A stretch of DNA of 64,000 bases from positions 20,337 through 84,336 of the forward strand of contig CABZFV010000006.1 of the NCBI GenBank assembly GCA_902525075.1, read 5' to 3'. This document shows positions 20,257 to 31,005 of this stretch, piece after piece (within the stretch, counting starts at the first letter, position 1; each line of letters begins with the position of its first letter). The notes beneath the pieces are model-generated. The model was not told the DNA's origin. It saw only the letters and a program-made list of their open reading frames with translations, and did not search any database. The position numbers and the translations under genes are program-made. The DNA comes from an uncultured Prochlorococcus sp. (lineage in GTDB: Bacteria > Cyanobacteriota > Cyanobacteriia > PCC-6307 > Cyanobiaceae).

Positions 20257-21620
20257 TGAAATCACAAATAACTATAAAAAAAATTCAAGAGCTTTTGATT
20301 AAAGGAGTTCAAACCATATACGTAGATGATGATACATCCAGAAGAATGTGGTGGGCTTCTTTAGAAGTTATTCAAAAAGATTTCCTTTCTCAGAATTATA
20401 AAAAGGGGGGGATATGGGTTGCCTCGCCTTTGCCAGCTTTTAATGATAAAAAATTTTTAAATCAACTTCATGGATGGCTTTGGTCACCTGAGGGTTTTCC
20501 ATACTTTCAAAATGAGAATGCAGGTTTTTTGCCAGTCAATAATGCAGAAAAGATAAAAAAAGATTTTGATTTAGTTAGTAATTATAAAGTCTTGAATCTT
20601 TCTCAGAAAGATGGCTATGAACCTTTTTTGATGATAATCACTCCAAATTTTCAATGCGTATTATCAATTGTAGGAGAAAAAGATAAGAAAATTCTATTAA
20701 TGAAGTGTGATGAAGAAAGCCTTAAACTTTCAATTGAATTAATGCATGCAAAATTAAATCAAGAAAATTATGAGGAAGGAGTAAAATTTCGCAATGCAAT
20801 CAATAATTTAGGTAACCTTAATATTAATAATCAATTTGAAAAATTATTTTGGCCAATATTATCGGCAAAATTAGCAAACATTACGCCAAATCATAATATA
20901 CAGAATTCTGTGAAAAATGATGAAAAAAATGTGCAAATAACTGAAGCAAAATTACTACGTGCAATTTCTCATGAAGTAAGAACTCCTTTGGCAACTATAA
21001 GAACCTTAATAAGTTCTACTTTAAAAAAATATAAAATGGACGAATCAATGAGAAATCGTTTAATTCAAATAGATAATGAATGTAATGAACAAATTGATAG
21101 GTTTGGTTTAATTTTTAATGCAGCAGAATTAGTTGGTAATGAAGTGTCATCATTGAATAACTTGGCGAAAATTAATTTAGCCGAAATTTTCAAAAAGCTT
21201 GCTCCTTTATGGAATAAACAATTAAACCGACGAGGTATTTCTTTGAAGATTGATATCCCCAAACAACTTCCACAAATTTTGAGTGATTCTGAAAAATTAG
21301 AATTAATGTTAAGAGGATTAATTGATAAAAATACTAGAGGATTAAAAGAAGGTAGTACATTAATTTTAGAATTAAGACCAGCTGGTCAAAAACTCAAACT
21401 TCAACTCAAAGTACAAAAATTAGATAACAATCAAAAAGAAATTCTAAAAAAAGATAATGGTTCTGATATTGGTCCTGTTTTAAATTGGAACCCTCAAACT
21501 GGAAGTTTACAACTTAGTCAAAATGCAACTCAAAAGTTGTTAGCTAGTTTAGGAGGGCACGTTACACAAAGACGTGATACAGGTTTGACAGTATTTTTTC
21601 CGATTTCAGATTCAAAATAA
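20256..21620 (+). CDS. histidine kinase-like protein with HisKA motif and degenerate catalytic domain
   Basis: H-box RAISHEVRTPLATIRTL; C-terminus has size and position of HATPase_c but poor N/G boxes; ATG overlaps rodA stop (TGATG). Confidence 0.78.
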   Translation: MKSQITIKKIQELLIKGVQTIYVDDDTSRRMWWASLEVIQKDFLSQNYKKGGIWVASPLPAFNDKKFLNQLHGWLWSPEGFPYFQNENAGFLPVNNAEKIKKDFDLVSNYKVLNLSQKDGYEPFLMIITPNFQCVLSIVGEKDKKILLMKCDEESLKLSIELMHAKLNQENYEEGVKFRNAINNLGNLNINNQFEKLFWPILSAKLANITPNHNIQNSVKNDEKNVQITEAKLLRAISHEVRTPLATIRTLISSTLKKYKMDESMRNRLIQIDNECNEQIDRFGLIFNAAELVGNEVSSLNNLAKINLAEIFKKLAPLWNKQLNRRGISLKIDIPKQLPQILSDSEKLELMLRGLIDKNTRGLKEGSTLILELRPAGQKLKLQLKVQKLDNNQKEILKKDNGSDIGPVLNWNPQTGSLQLSQNATQKLLASLGGHVTQRRDTGLTVFFPISDSK

Positions 21621-21731
21621 AATGACAAATAAGTTTTCCATATATTAAATAATGTAGAAAATTTCCTATTAATTTTGAATTTTGCAAAATATGAATGCTA
21701 ATTTCTTATAAGAAATAACTCAAAATCAAGG

Positions 21732-22154
21732 ATGACTGAAACTTTAGTTGGTCAATTTCCAAAGCATATAGGAAGTACTGGGGGTTTATTAAACTCAGCA
21801 GAAACCGAAGAAAAATATGCAATTGTATGGAAAAGTTCAAAAGAACAAGCATTTGAATTGCCTACCGGCGGAGCGGCCATAATGCATGAAGGTGATAATT
21901 TAATGTACTTTGCAAGAAAAGAACAATGCCTTGCATTAGGGACACAATTAAGAGCTTTCAAACCAAGAATTGAAGATTTTAAAATCTATCGAATTTTCCC
22001 AGGTGGCGATATTGAATTTTTACACCCAAAGGATGGTGTTTTCTCTGAAAAAGTGAATGAAGGCAGAGAGAAAGTAGGTCATAATCCTAGAAGAATAGGT
22101 GAGAATCCTAATCCAGCTGGTTTGAAATTTACAACTAAGAATACTTTTGATTAA
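21732..22154 (+). CDS. psaD: photosystem I reaction center subunit II
   Basis: [66 protein letters not shown]. Confidence 0.97.
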   Translation: MTETLVGQFPKHIGSTGGLLNSAETEEKYAIVWKSSKEQAFELPTGGAAIMHEGDNLMYFARKEQCLALGTQLRAFKPRIEDFKIYRIFPGGDIEFLHPKDGVFSEKVNEGREKVGHNPRRIGENPNPAGLKFTTKNTFD

Positions 22155-22213
22155 CTTCCTTAAAGTTGATATAAAAGAAGAAAATAATTATAATTTGGGC
22201 TGACATTACTAAT

Positions 22214-23734
22214 ATGATCAGCTCACAGAAAAATAGTTTTTTAAAGGCTTACAAAGAAGGTAAAAATTTTATACCTATTTTTGAAACTTGGCCAGCGGAT
22301 TTAGAGACTCCATTATCAACTTGGTTAAAATTATCTTCAAAAGATTCCCATGGTGTTTTTCTTGAATCTGTTGAAGGTGGGGAGAATTTGGGTAGGTGGA
22401 GTATTGTTGCTACTAATCCTCTTTGGGAAGCCGTTTGTTTCGGGGAAGAAATAGTTAAAACTTGGAATAATGGTAAAACTGAAACACATAAAGGTGATCC
22501 TTTTGATGTTTTAAAAAGTTGGACAAAGGAATATAAGTCAACCATGCTTGAAGAATTGCCATCAATTGGACAGTTATATGGCTCTTGGGGTTATGAATTA
22601 ATAAATCGAATAGAGCCAAGCGTTCCAATAAATGAAATACCAGAAAACAATATCCCGCATGGTTCCTGGATGTTTTTTGATCAATTAGTTGTTTTTGATC
22701 AAATAAAAAGATGTATTACTGCAGTGGTTTATGCAGATACAACTTCTTTTAAAGATTCTTCGATCGAAGAGTTGTATCTAAACTCAATTTCTAGGATTCA
22801 GGAAACTAGAAATTTAATGAGAATTCCTCTAAAAGAAAATGAGTTTTTAGATTGGAATGAGAATGAGAATTTGAATTTAGATCTAGAAAGTAATTGGAAG
22901 AAAAAAGATTTTGAGGATGCAGTTATCTCAGCAAAAGAATACATAAGAAAGGGAGATATTTTCCAAATAGTTATAAGTCAGAGATTTCAAACTCAAGTAA
23001 ATAATGATCCCTTTAGTTTATATAGAAGTTTGAGGATGGTTAATCCATCTCCATACATGTCATTTTTTGATTTTGGATCATGGTATCTAATAGGTTCTAG
23101 TCCTGAAGTAATGGTCAAAGCTAAAATAAATAAAAATAACGAGATTGTCGCAAGCTTAAGACCAATAGCTGGCACAAGACCTAGAGGTATTGATAATCAA
23201 CAAGACTTAAAACTAGAAAAGGATTTATTAAAAGATCCAAAAGAGATAGCTGAGCATGTAATGCTAATTGATCTTGGGAGAAATGATCTTGGAAGAGTTT
23301 GTGAAATTGGTACTGTGAAGGTCAAGGATTTAATGGTTATTGAGAAATATTCACATGTTATGCATATAGTTAGTGAAGTTGAGGGCATATTAAAAAACAA
23401 TGCTGATGTGTGGGATTTGCTAAAAGCATCTTTTCCAGCTGGGACAGTAACTGGTGCGCCAAAAATAAGAGCTATGCAATTGATTAAGCACTTTGAAAAA
23501 GATGCTAGAGGACCTTATGCTGGTGTTTACGGATCTATTGATATCAATGGTGCATTAAATACTGCCATTACAATAAGGACTATGATAGTTAGACCTTCAA
23601 GAGATGGGAAATATGATGTGTCAGTGCAAGCAGGAGCAGGAATAGTCGCTGATTCTTTTCCTGAAAATGAATATCAAGAGACAATTAATAAAGCGAAGGG
23701 GATACTAAAAGCATTAGCGTGTTTGAATAAATAA
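22214..23734 (+). CDS. trpE: anthranilate synthase component I
   Basis: GDIFQIVISQRF, SPSPYMSFFDFG-like, LRPIAGTRPRG, DLGRNDLGRV, PAGTVTGAPKIRAM. Confidence 0.93.
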   Translation: MISSQKNSFLKAYKEGKNFIPIFETWPADLETPLSTWLKLSSKDSHGVFLESVEGGENLGRWSIVATNPLWEAVCFGEEIVKTWNNGKTETHKGDPFDVLKSWTKEYKSTMLEELPSIGQLYGSWGYELINRIEPSVPINEIPENNIPHGSWMFFDQLVVFDQIKRCITAVVYADTTSFKDSSIEELYLNSISRIQETRNLMRIPLKENEFLDWNENENLNLDLESNWKKKDFEDAVISAKEYIRKGDIFQIVISQRFQTQVNNDPFSLYRSLRMVNPSPYMSFFDFGSWYLIGSSPEVMVKAKINKNNEIVASLRPIAGTRPRGIDNQQDLKLEKDLLKDPKEIAEHVMLIDLGRNDLGRVCEIGTVKVKDLMVIEKYSHVMHIVSEVEGILKNNADVWDLLKASFPAGTVTGAPKIRAMQLIKHFEKDARGPYAGVYGSIDINGALNTAITIRTMIVRPSRDGKYDVSVQAGAGIVADSFPENEYQETINKAKGILKALACLNK

Positions 23735-24853
23735 ATGAGTAAAGATAATCTTTATAAAGGTTTTGAGGTGGAACTTTTTACAGGTTCTCTAGATTCTCAT
23801 ATTGGTGTTTCAGCTGATATTGAGAAAAAATTTTCTAATTTTGTAAAAGAGCCAGATAACAGAAATGTTGAATACATAACAACACCTGAAAAAGACTACA
23901 AGTTTTTATTCGAGAAATTAATAACTCCAAGAAAAAAGTTAAGGAAGTGGCTCAATACTAAAAATTTAACAATCATTCCTTCATCCACTCTTTGTTTTAA
24001 ACACGATATTACTTTTCAAAGATCTGATATTGACAACGTCTATCACCAATTTATTCAAGATAATTATGGAATATCTATTGCAACTTCAAGTGTCCATATA
24101 AACATAGGAATAGATGATTTAGATAAACTTTTTACAGCTATAAGACTTATAAGATCTGAGGCTGCTCTGTATCTATCATTAAGTGCTAGTTCACCTTTTT
24201 TAAATAATAAAATTACGAATAATCACTCTCAGAGATGGATCCAGTTTCCTAAAACACCTAGTAGGGTCCCTTTTTTTGTAAATCATAAATCTTATATCGA
24301 CTGGATAGAGGAAAATATATCTAATAAAAAAATGCAAAATATTAGGCATTTTTGGTCGTCAATCCGACCAAATGGTCCCCAAAGACCTTTAATTCTTGAT
24401 CGCTTGGAATTAAGAATTTGTGATTTTGTTCAAGATATTAATCTACTTTTAGGGATAACGGCCATGATAGAACTAAGGATTTTAAATCTTTTTGAAAATA
24501 TAAGTACCTTAGATCCTATGAATGCTAGTATTTTTTCTATGGATGAGTTGTCAGAAATATGTGATCAAAATGAAATTAATGCTGCTAAAGATAGTCTGAA
24601 TTCAGAGTTAATTCACTGGCAAGATGGCAAAAAAGTTATTTGTAGAGACTGGATTCAAAACTTATTATCAGATTTGTCATCCACAGCAGAAAATTTTGGT
24701 ATGAAATATCTTTTAGATCCTATCTATAAAGTGCTTGAAGAAGGCAATCAATCTATGAAATGGATAAATCAATATGAAAAAGGTCTTTCTATTGAACAGA
24801 TAATGAAAATTTCTATCGAAGATATGATTAGGAGTGAGGCCAAGAATGTTTGA
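23735..24853 (+). CDS. gshA: glutamate--cysteine ligase (cyanobacterial type)
   Basis: KGFEVELFTGSLDSHIGVSADI, TSSVHINIGIDDLD, RPNGPQRPLILDRLELRICD. Confidence 0.82.
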   Translation: MSKDNLYKGFEVELFTGSLDSHIGVSADIEKKFSNFVKEPDNRNVEYITTPEKDYKFLFEKLITPRKKLRKWLNTKNLTIIPSSTLCFKHDITFQRSDIDNVYHQFIQDNYGISIATSSVHINIGIDDLDKLFTAIRLIRSEAALYLSLSASSPFLNNKITNNHSQRWIQFPKTPSRVPFFVNHKSYIDWIEENISNKKMQNIRHFWSSIRPNGPQRPLILDRLELRICDFVQDINLLLGITAMIELRILNLFENISTLDPMNASIFSMDELSEICDQNEINAAKDSLNSELIHWQDGKKVICRDWIQNLLSDLSSTAENFGMKYLLDPIYKVLEEGNQSMKWINQYEKGLSIEQIMKISIEDMIRSEAKNV

Positions 24854-24905
24854 TTATTTAAATAAACTTTGATCTGAATATTTTTACTTGTGACATAATG
24901 ATTAT

Positions 24906-27875
24906 ATGGAATCTATTCGACAGATAAAAAATAATAATGTGGATTTGATAAGTAACAAAGATCCACTTGATAAAAATCGTCTTCTCATTGAAGATCTCTG
25001 GGAATCTGTGCTTAGAGAAGAATGCCCAGATGATCAAGCAGAGAGATTGATACAACTTAAAGAATTAAGTTATTCAAAAAAAATTGATGGTGATAGTTCA
25101 AAAACTTTTAAAAATGAAATAGTTGATATTGTAAATTCTATGGATTTAGCAGAATCCATAGCAGCAGCAAGAGCGTTTTCATTGTATTTTCAACTCGTGA
25201 ATATTTTGGAACAAAGAGTTGAGGAAGATAGATATATTCAAAGCTTTACCAATAAGGATGTGCAAAAATCGCCCGACAATCTTGATCCTTTTGCGCCAGC
25301 ATTGGCTAGGCAAAATGCTCCAGTAACTTTTAGGGAATTATTTTACAGGCTTAGGAAATTAAATGTACCACCAGGAAAATTAGAGGAGTTATTGCAGGAA
25401 ATGGATATTCGTTTAGTTTTTACTGCACATCCGACCGAGATCGTAAGACATACGATTAGACATAAGCAAACAAGAGTAGCAAATTTGTTAAAAAAAATAC
25501 AGATTGAGCAATTTCTAACAAAAGAAGAAAAAAATTCTCTAAAAAACCAATTAAAAGAGGAAGTAAGACTTTGGTGGAGAACAGATGAATTGCATCAATT
25601 TAAACCTTCAGTTTTAGACGAGGTTGATTATGCTTTACATTATTTTCAGCAAGTTTTATTTAATGCGATGCCTCAATTGCGGGGTAGAATCGCTGAAGCA
25701 CTCACCGAAAATTATCCAGATGTTCAGATGCCATCTGAATCTTTTTGTAACTTCGGTTCTTGGGTAGGCTCTGATAGGGACGGTAATCCATCGGTCACTC
25801 CTGAGATAACATGGAGAACTGCGTGCTACCAAAGGCAGTTGATGTTGGAAAGATATATTATTGCGACGTCAAATCTTAGAGATCAATTAAGTGTCTCGAT
25901 GCAATGGAGTCAAGTCAGTTCATCTCTGTTAGAGTCACTCGAAACTGATAGGGTTAAGTTTCCGGAAATATATGAAGCTAGAGCCACAAGATATAGATCA
26001 GAACCCTACAGATTGAAATTAAGCTATATTTTAGAAAAATTAAGATTAACACAAGAAAGAAATAATTTACTAGCTGATAGTGGGTGGAAATTTACTTTAG
26101 AGGGAGAAATAGATAATAAAAATCTAGATAAAGTTGAAAACTTATATTACAAGTCAGTAAACGAATTTACTTATGATCTCGAACTAATTAAAAATAGCTT
26201 GATTGGAACAGATTTAACTTGTGAATCTGTAAACAACTTACTTACCCAAGTTCATATTTTTGGATTTTCTTTAGCAAGTTTAGATATTCGTCAAGAGAGT
26301 ACAAGGCATAGTGAAGCTATACAAGAGCTTACAAATCATCTTGATTTATCTGTTCAATATGACCAAATGTCTGAGGAAGAGAAAATTAAATGGCTCATAG
26401 ACGAATTAAATACGAAAAGGCCTTTAATTCCATCTGACGTTAACTGGACAAAAACTACAGAAGAAACCTTTTCAGTTTTTAAAATGGTCAAGAGACTACA
26501 GCAAGAATTCGGAAGTCGCATTTGCCATTCTTATGTAATTTCAATGAGTCATAGTGCATCTGATTTGCTTGAAGTTCTCTTACTGGCCAAAGAAATGGGA
26601 CTCCTTGATCAAAATTCACAAAAGTCAAAATTATTAGTTGTTCCTCTTTTTGAAACTGTGGAAGACCTTAAAAGAGCACCTGAGGTAATGGAAAAGTTGT
26701 TTAAATTAGATTTCTATAGATCGTTATTGCCAAAAGTAGGAGAATCTTTTAAACCTCTCCAAGAATTAATGCTTGGATATTCTGATAGCAATAAAGATTC
26801 GGGGTTTGTTTCTAGTAACTGGGAAATTCATAGAGCCCAAATAGCTCTTCAAAATCTCTCAAGTAGAAATAACATATTGCTAAGACTTTTTCATGGAAGA
26901 GGTGGTTCTGTAGGAAGAGGAGGGGGACCAGCCTATCAGGCAATATTGGCTCAACCAAGCGGTACTTTAAAAGGGCGAATAAAAATAACAGAACAAGGTG
27001 AAGTTTTAGCTTCTAAATATAGTCTTCCCGAACTAGCTTTGTACAATCTTGAGACTGTTACTACAGCGGTAATTCAAAATAGTTTGGTCAATAATAGACT
27101 TGACGCTACCCCAGAATGGAATCAATTAATGTCTAGGTTGGCAGAAACATCAAGGTCTCATTACAGAAAATTAGTGCATGAGAATCCTGATTTGTTAAAT
27201 TTCTTTCAAGAGGTAACTCCAATAGAAGAAATAAGTAAATTACAGATATCTAGTAGGCCTGCTAGAAGAAAAAAAGGTGCAAAAGATTTGTCAAGTTTAA
27301 GAGCTATTCCATGGGTGTTTGGTTGGACACAAAGTAGATTTCTTTTGCCAAGTTGGTTTGGAGTTGGCACTGCATTGTCATCTGAATTAAATTCTGATCC
27401 TCAACAAATTGAATTATTAAGAGTTCTGCATCAAAGATGGCCATTTTTTAGGATGCTTATATCTAAGGTAGAAATGACATTATCTAAGGTGGATTTGGAA
27501 GTTGCTAGATATTATGTTGATACTCTTGGTAGTAAAGAAAATAAACATTCTTTTGATGATATTTTTGAAGTAATTTCTAAAGAATATAATCTCACAAAAT
27601 CTTTAATACTTGAAATTACTGGTAAAAATAAGCTCTTAGAATCTGATAGAGACTTGAAATCATCAGTAAGCTTGAGAAATAAGACAATTATTCCATTAGG
27701 GTTTTTGCAAGTTTCACTTCTAAGAAGATTAAGAGACCAGACAAGACAACCCCCAATAAGCGAATTTGTTATGGATAAAGATGAATCTAGAAGAGCTTAC
27801 AGCAGAAGTGAACTATTGAGGGGGGCACTTTTAACTATTAATGGGATAGCAGCTGGCATGAGAAATACAGGTTGA
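24906..27875 (+). CDS. ppc: phosphoenolpyruvate carboxylase
   Basis: 989 aa; [47 protein letters not shown]-terminal [11 protein letters not shown]. Confidence 0.97.
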   Translation: MESIRQIKNNNVDLISNKDPLDKNRLLIEDLWESVLREECPDDQAERLIQLKELSYSKKIDGDSSKTFKNEIVDIVNSMDLAESIAAARAFSLYFQLVNILEQRVEEDRYIQSFTNKDVQKSPDNLDPFAPALARQNAPVTFRELFYRLRKLNVPPGKLEELLQEMDIRLVFTAHPTEIVRHTIRHKQTRVANLLKKIQIEQFLTKEEKNSLKNQLKEEVRLWWRTDELHQFKPSVLDEVDYALHYFQQVLFNAMPQLRGRIAEALTENYPDVQMPSESFCNFGSWVGSDRDGNPSVTPEITWRTACYQRQLMLERYIIATSNLRDQLSVSMQWSQVSSSLLESLETDRVKFPEIYEARATRYRSEPYRLKLSYILEKLRLTQERNNLLADSGWKFTLEGEIDNKNLDKVENLYYKSVNEFTYDLELIKNSLIGTDLTCESVNNLLTQVHIFGFSLASLDIRQESTRHSEAIQELTNHLDLSVQYDQMSEEEKIKWLIDELNTKRPLIPSDVNWTKTTEETFSVFKMVKRLQQEFGSRICHSYVISMSHSASDLLEVLLLAKEMGLLDQNSQKSKLLVVPLFETVEDLKRAPEVMEKLFKLDFYRSLLPKVGESFKPLQELMLGYSDSNKDSGFVSSNWEIHRAQIALQNLSSRNNILLRLFHGRGGSVGRGGGPAYQAILAQPSGTLKGRIKITEQGEVLASKYSLPELALYNLETVTTAVIQNSLVNNRLDATPEWNQLMSRLAETSRSHYRKLVHENPDLLNFFQEVTPIEEISKLQISSRPARRKKGAKDLSSLRAIPWVFGWTQSRFLLPSWFGVGTALSSELNSDPQQIELLRVLHQRWPFFRMLISKVEMTLSKVDLEVARYYVDTLGSKENKHSFDDIFEVISKEYNLTKSLILEITGKNKLLESDRDLKSSVSLRNKTIIPLGFLQVSLLRRLRDQTRQPPISEFVMDKDESRRAYSRSELLRGALLTINGIAAGMRNTG

Positions 27876-27878
27876 TAA

Positions 27879-28325
27879 TTGCAATATTTTTCTAAAAAAA
27901 AACTTGTTCTTCCAGAAGGTTATTTTGTTAACTCTTCTCAAATCCCACTAGCTAAAGAAGTTAACAAACTTTTAGCGAATTGTGGTTGTGAGACATTTCC
28001 AATAAAACCCCTTTCTGAGGCAATTAAGAAAAGTAATTTCTTTTTTACCATACAAAATGAATTGAAAAATAAATTATATGGCTTTGTAAGGATTACCTCC
28101 GACAAGGGATTGAATGCTAACTTGTGGAATTTAAGTGCATTGCCAGGCAATAATCAGCAACTTTATTATTCAATATTGCTTCAAGTAACTCTTGAGAAAA
28201 TAAATAGAGAATTGCCTGGATGCAGTATATCTGTACAGGCTCCTGTATCCTCTTTTTTAAGTTTAGAGGAAAATGGATTCATACTAGATCCAAACGGAAT
28301 AAGAGTAATGGGATATAAACTTTAA
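27879..28325 (+). CDS. GNAT-like N-acetyltransferase family protein (TTG start)
   Basis: 148 aa; LYGFVRITSDKGLNANLWNLSALPGNNQQLYYSILLQVTLEKINRELPGCSISVQAP; GNAT-like layout. Confidence 0.6.
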   Translation: MQYFSKKKLVLPEGYFVNSSQIPLAKEVNKLLANCGCETFPIKPLSEAIKKSNFFFTIQNELKNKLYGFVRITSDKGLNANLWNLSALPGNNQQLYYSILLQVTLEKINRELPGCSISVQAPVSSFLSLEENGFILDPNGIRVMGYKL

Positions 28326-28337
28326 AAATCACTTTAC

Positions 28338-28410
28338 GAGCATGGAGGGATTCGAACCCCCGACTCTCAGAACCGGAATCTGATGCTCTTTCCAACTGAG
28401 CTACATGCCC
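28338..28410 (-). tRNA. tRNA-Arg (CCG)
   Basis: Reverse complement GGGCATGTAGCTCAGTTGGAAAGAGCATCAGATTCCGGTTCTGAGAGTCGGGGGTTCGAATCCCTCCATGCTC; loop TTCCGGT. Confidence 0.95.
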
Positions 28411-28474
28411 TTTAATTTTTCAATTTCTTTAAAGAAAATCTAAATATTTTAAATTTAGCTAATTTAATTAGTGA

Positions 28475-29579
28475 ATGCACAAAAAAAATTTTTTTAAATA
28501 AATTAAAAATTAAAAATTTTCGGAACCATAAAAGTTTTGAAATTGATCTAAAAGAGCAAAGAGCAATTGTTCTTGGTTGCAATGGTATTGGCAAGTCAAA
28601 TTTACTTGAATCGGTTGAATTTTTAAGTCAATTAAAATCTAATAGAGCACTAAGCGATAAAGACTTAATAGAGAACAATAGTGATATGGCTGTAGTTATA
28701 GGACAGATAAATTTTAAAGACGATTTAAAGTTAAATTTATTCCGAAAAGGGCCCAAAAGGATTTATGTTAATGAATCAATCTTAAAAAAACAGAGTGAAA
28801 TAAAGAATTATATTCGGAGTGTATGTTTCTGTTCTAATGATATAAATATTGTTAGAAGTGAACCCAGTTATCGAAGAACATGGATTGATAAAGTCGTATC
28901 TCAGCTTGAACCAGTATATTTAGATCTGATAAGTAGATTTAATAGGCTTTTAAAACAAAGAAGTCATTTTTGGCGTTCGGAAAGTTTCTTAAAAACCAAA
29001 TCCACAGATATTGTTGAAAGCTTTGATATTCAAATGTCAATAATAAGTACAAGAATTTTTAGGCGCAGAAGAAGAGCTTTATTAAAAATAAAACCATATG
29101 TTGAATATTGGCATAATCATTTGAGTAAATCTCAAGAGCAAATAGATATAAATTATCTTTCGGGGATACAAAATATAAGTCCAGAAGAAGAAGAAGAAGA
29201 AGTTATTAGCAAAAAAATAGCAGAACAACTCTTAAATCAGCGTTCAATAGAAGCATTGACTGGTAAATGTAATTTTGGCCCTCATCGTGATGATGTTGAG
29301 TTTCTAATCAATAATGTTTCAGTTAGAAAATATGGTTCCTCAGGACAGCAAAGGACTTTTATCTTGGCTTTAAAGATGGCTGAACTCGATTTATTAACTA
29401 AAACATTAAATATTCCTCCAATACTTATATTGGATGATGTCTTGGCGGAATTAGATTTAACCAGGCAAAATTTGTTATTAAATTCTGTTGGTAAAGATAG
29501 TCAATGTTTTATAAGTGCGACACATTTAGATAAATTTAATCAGTCTTTCTTAGGCTCGTCACAAATGATTCACTTATAA
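28475..29579 (+). CDS. recF: DNA replication/repair protein RecF; 5' end needs a frameshift (see findings)
   Basis: Upstream frame reads FLNKLKIKNFRNHKSFEIDLKEQRAIVLGCNGIGKSNLLESVEFL (Walker A) joined to track ORF 28686..29579 with SSGQQRTFILALKMAE and ILDDVLAELD. Confidence 0.85.
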
Positions 29580-29631
29580 TTTTTATAATGCATGATTTTT
29601 AGCTAATCTTAATTTCATATAAATTTCTTAA

Positions 29632-30066
29632 ATGGAAATCTACAAAAAAAATCAAATTTTAAGTTCGTTAAGAGATCAGCAAAAATTAAGTCATCAAAGT
29701 AAACATCTTTTGTTGGAACTTTATAGATGTAATCGCGAAAAATTAAATGACGAATCCTTTTTGCGCTGTATTTTAAATAGAGCTGCTAAATTGGCAAATG
29801 CAACAGTTTTGAATTTGATAAGTAATAAATTTGAGCCCCAGGGGGTTACGGCAATTGCATTACTGGCAGAATCTCATATTTCAATACATACTTGGCCTGA
29901 ATCTAATTATTCGGCAGTCGATATTTTTACATGTGGTCAAAATATGATGCCTGAACTTGCTAGTCAATATTTAATTGAATCTTTGATGGCTAAAGAACAT
30001 TCTTTGCGTGTTATTGAGCGAAATCCACCTTCAGCAGTCTCTAAACAGATCAGAACGATTGTTTGA
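29632..30066 (+). CDS. speD: S-adenosylmethionine decarboxylase proenzyme
   Basis: ESHISIHTWPESNYSAVDIFTCG (prokaryotic AdoMetDC cleavage region). Confidence 0.93.
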   Translation: MEIYKKNQILSSLRDQQKLSHQSKHLLLELYRCNREKLNDESFLRCILNRAAKLANATVLNLISNKFEPQGVTAIALLAESHISIHTWPESNYSAVDIFTCGQNMMPELASQYLIESLMAKEHSLRVIERNPPSAVSKQIRTIV

Positions 30067-30072
30067 AAATAC

Positions 30073-30897
30073 TTACCTATTTAATTTTCCACTTACTAGT
30101 CCCTCAAGATCTAAACTTGTGCAATTAAATCCTAAATTAGAAAAATATTGAACTAACTCACTAAAATTATATTTGTTAAAAAAATGCTTTAATTCATCTT
30201 GGGGAATTTCTATTCTTGCAGTTGAGCCTTGGCATCTAACTCTAACCTCCGATAATCCATATTCTTTAAGATATTCTTCTGCTTTCTCAACCATTTTTAG
30301 CCTTTCACTAGTTATTTCATGGCCATAAGGAAATCTTGATGATAAGCAAGGTTGAGCAGGTTTATCCCACCAAGGAAAACCCAACGCTCTTGATATATCC
30401 CTTATGTCTTGTTTTGAGAATTTAAATTTTGCAAGGGGAGAGATTACTCCTGCTTGTTTTGAGGCGTGTATACCTGGTCTGTAATCTTTGAGATCATCCA
30501 GATTAACTCCATCTAAAACAATCTTGTAATTAAGTTTTGTAGAGAGGTAGGTTGTATGTTTGTGGAGCTCTTTTTTGCATGCAAAGCACCTATCCTTAGG
30601 ATTTTCACTGTAACTTGATTGGTCTAATTCTGATGTTTTAATTTCTAAATGTTTTACTCCAATCCATTTTGCTTGACTTCTTGCTTCTTCACGAAGACTA
30701 TTGGCTAATGCAGGAGAAATACCAGTTATAGCAATTGCTTTGCTACCTAATTGCTCGAATGCTAATGATGCTACTAATGTACTGTCAACTCCTCCGGAAT
30801 AAGCAATACAAACACTATCAAGATTCTTAATGTATCTTCTAATTGTATAAAGCTTTTCACTTTGTTCATCAGAGAGAATTTCTAGTTGATTGAACAT
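30073..30897 (-). CDS. larE: ATP-dependent sacrificial sulfur transferase LarE-like
   Basis: IAYSGGVDSTLVA PP-loop, NPKDRCFACKKEL, PCLSSRFPYGHEIT. Confidence 0.85.
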   Translation of the reverse strand: MFNQLEILSDEQSEKLYTIRRYIKNLDSVCIAYSGGVDSTLVASLAFEQLGSKAIAITGISPALANSLREEARSQAKWIGVKHLEIKTSELDQSSYSENPKDRCFACKKELHKHTTYLSTKLNYKIVLDGVNLDDLKDYRPGIHASKQAGVISPLAKFKFSKQDIRDISRALGFPWWDKPAQPCLSSRFPYGHEITSERLKMVEKAEEYLKEYGLSEVRVRCQGSTARIEIPQDELKHFFNKYNFSELVQYFSNLGFNCTSLDLEGLVSGKLNR

Positions 30898-31005
30898 GCT
30901 AATTACTTTAAAATTCGAATTACCTATGAATAGGTTGAATTTATTATTAAAACTTTAATAATATTCTTAACTATATCTTAGATTAAATTAACTAATTTTG
31001 TTCAA

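Noticed and set aside
22249-22545. Minus-strand ORF of 98 aa
   Set aside because: Antisense to trpE; no independent support.
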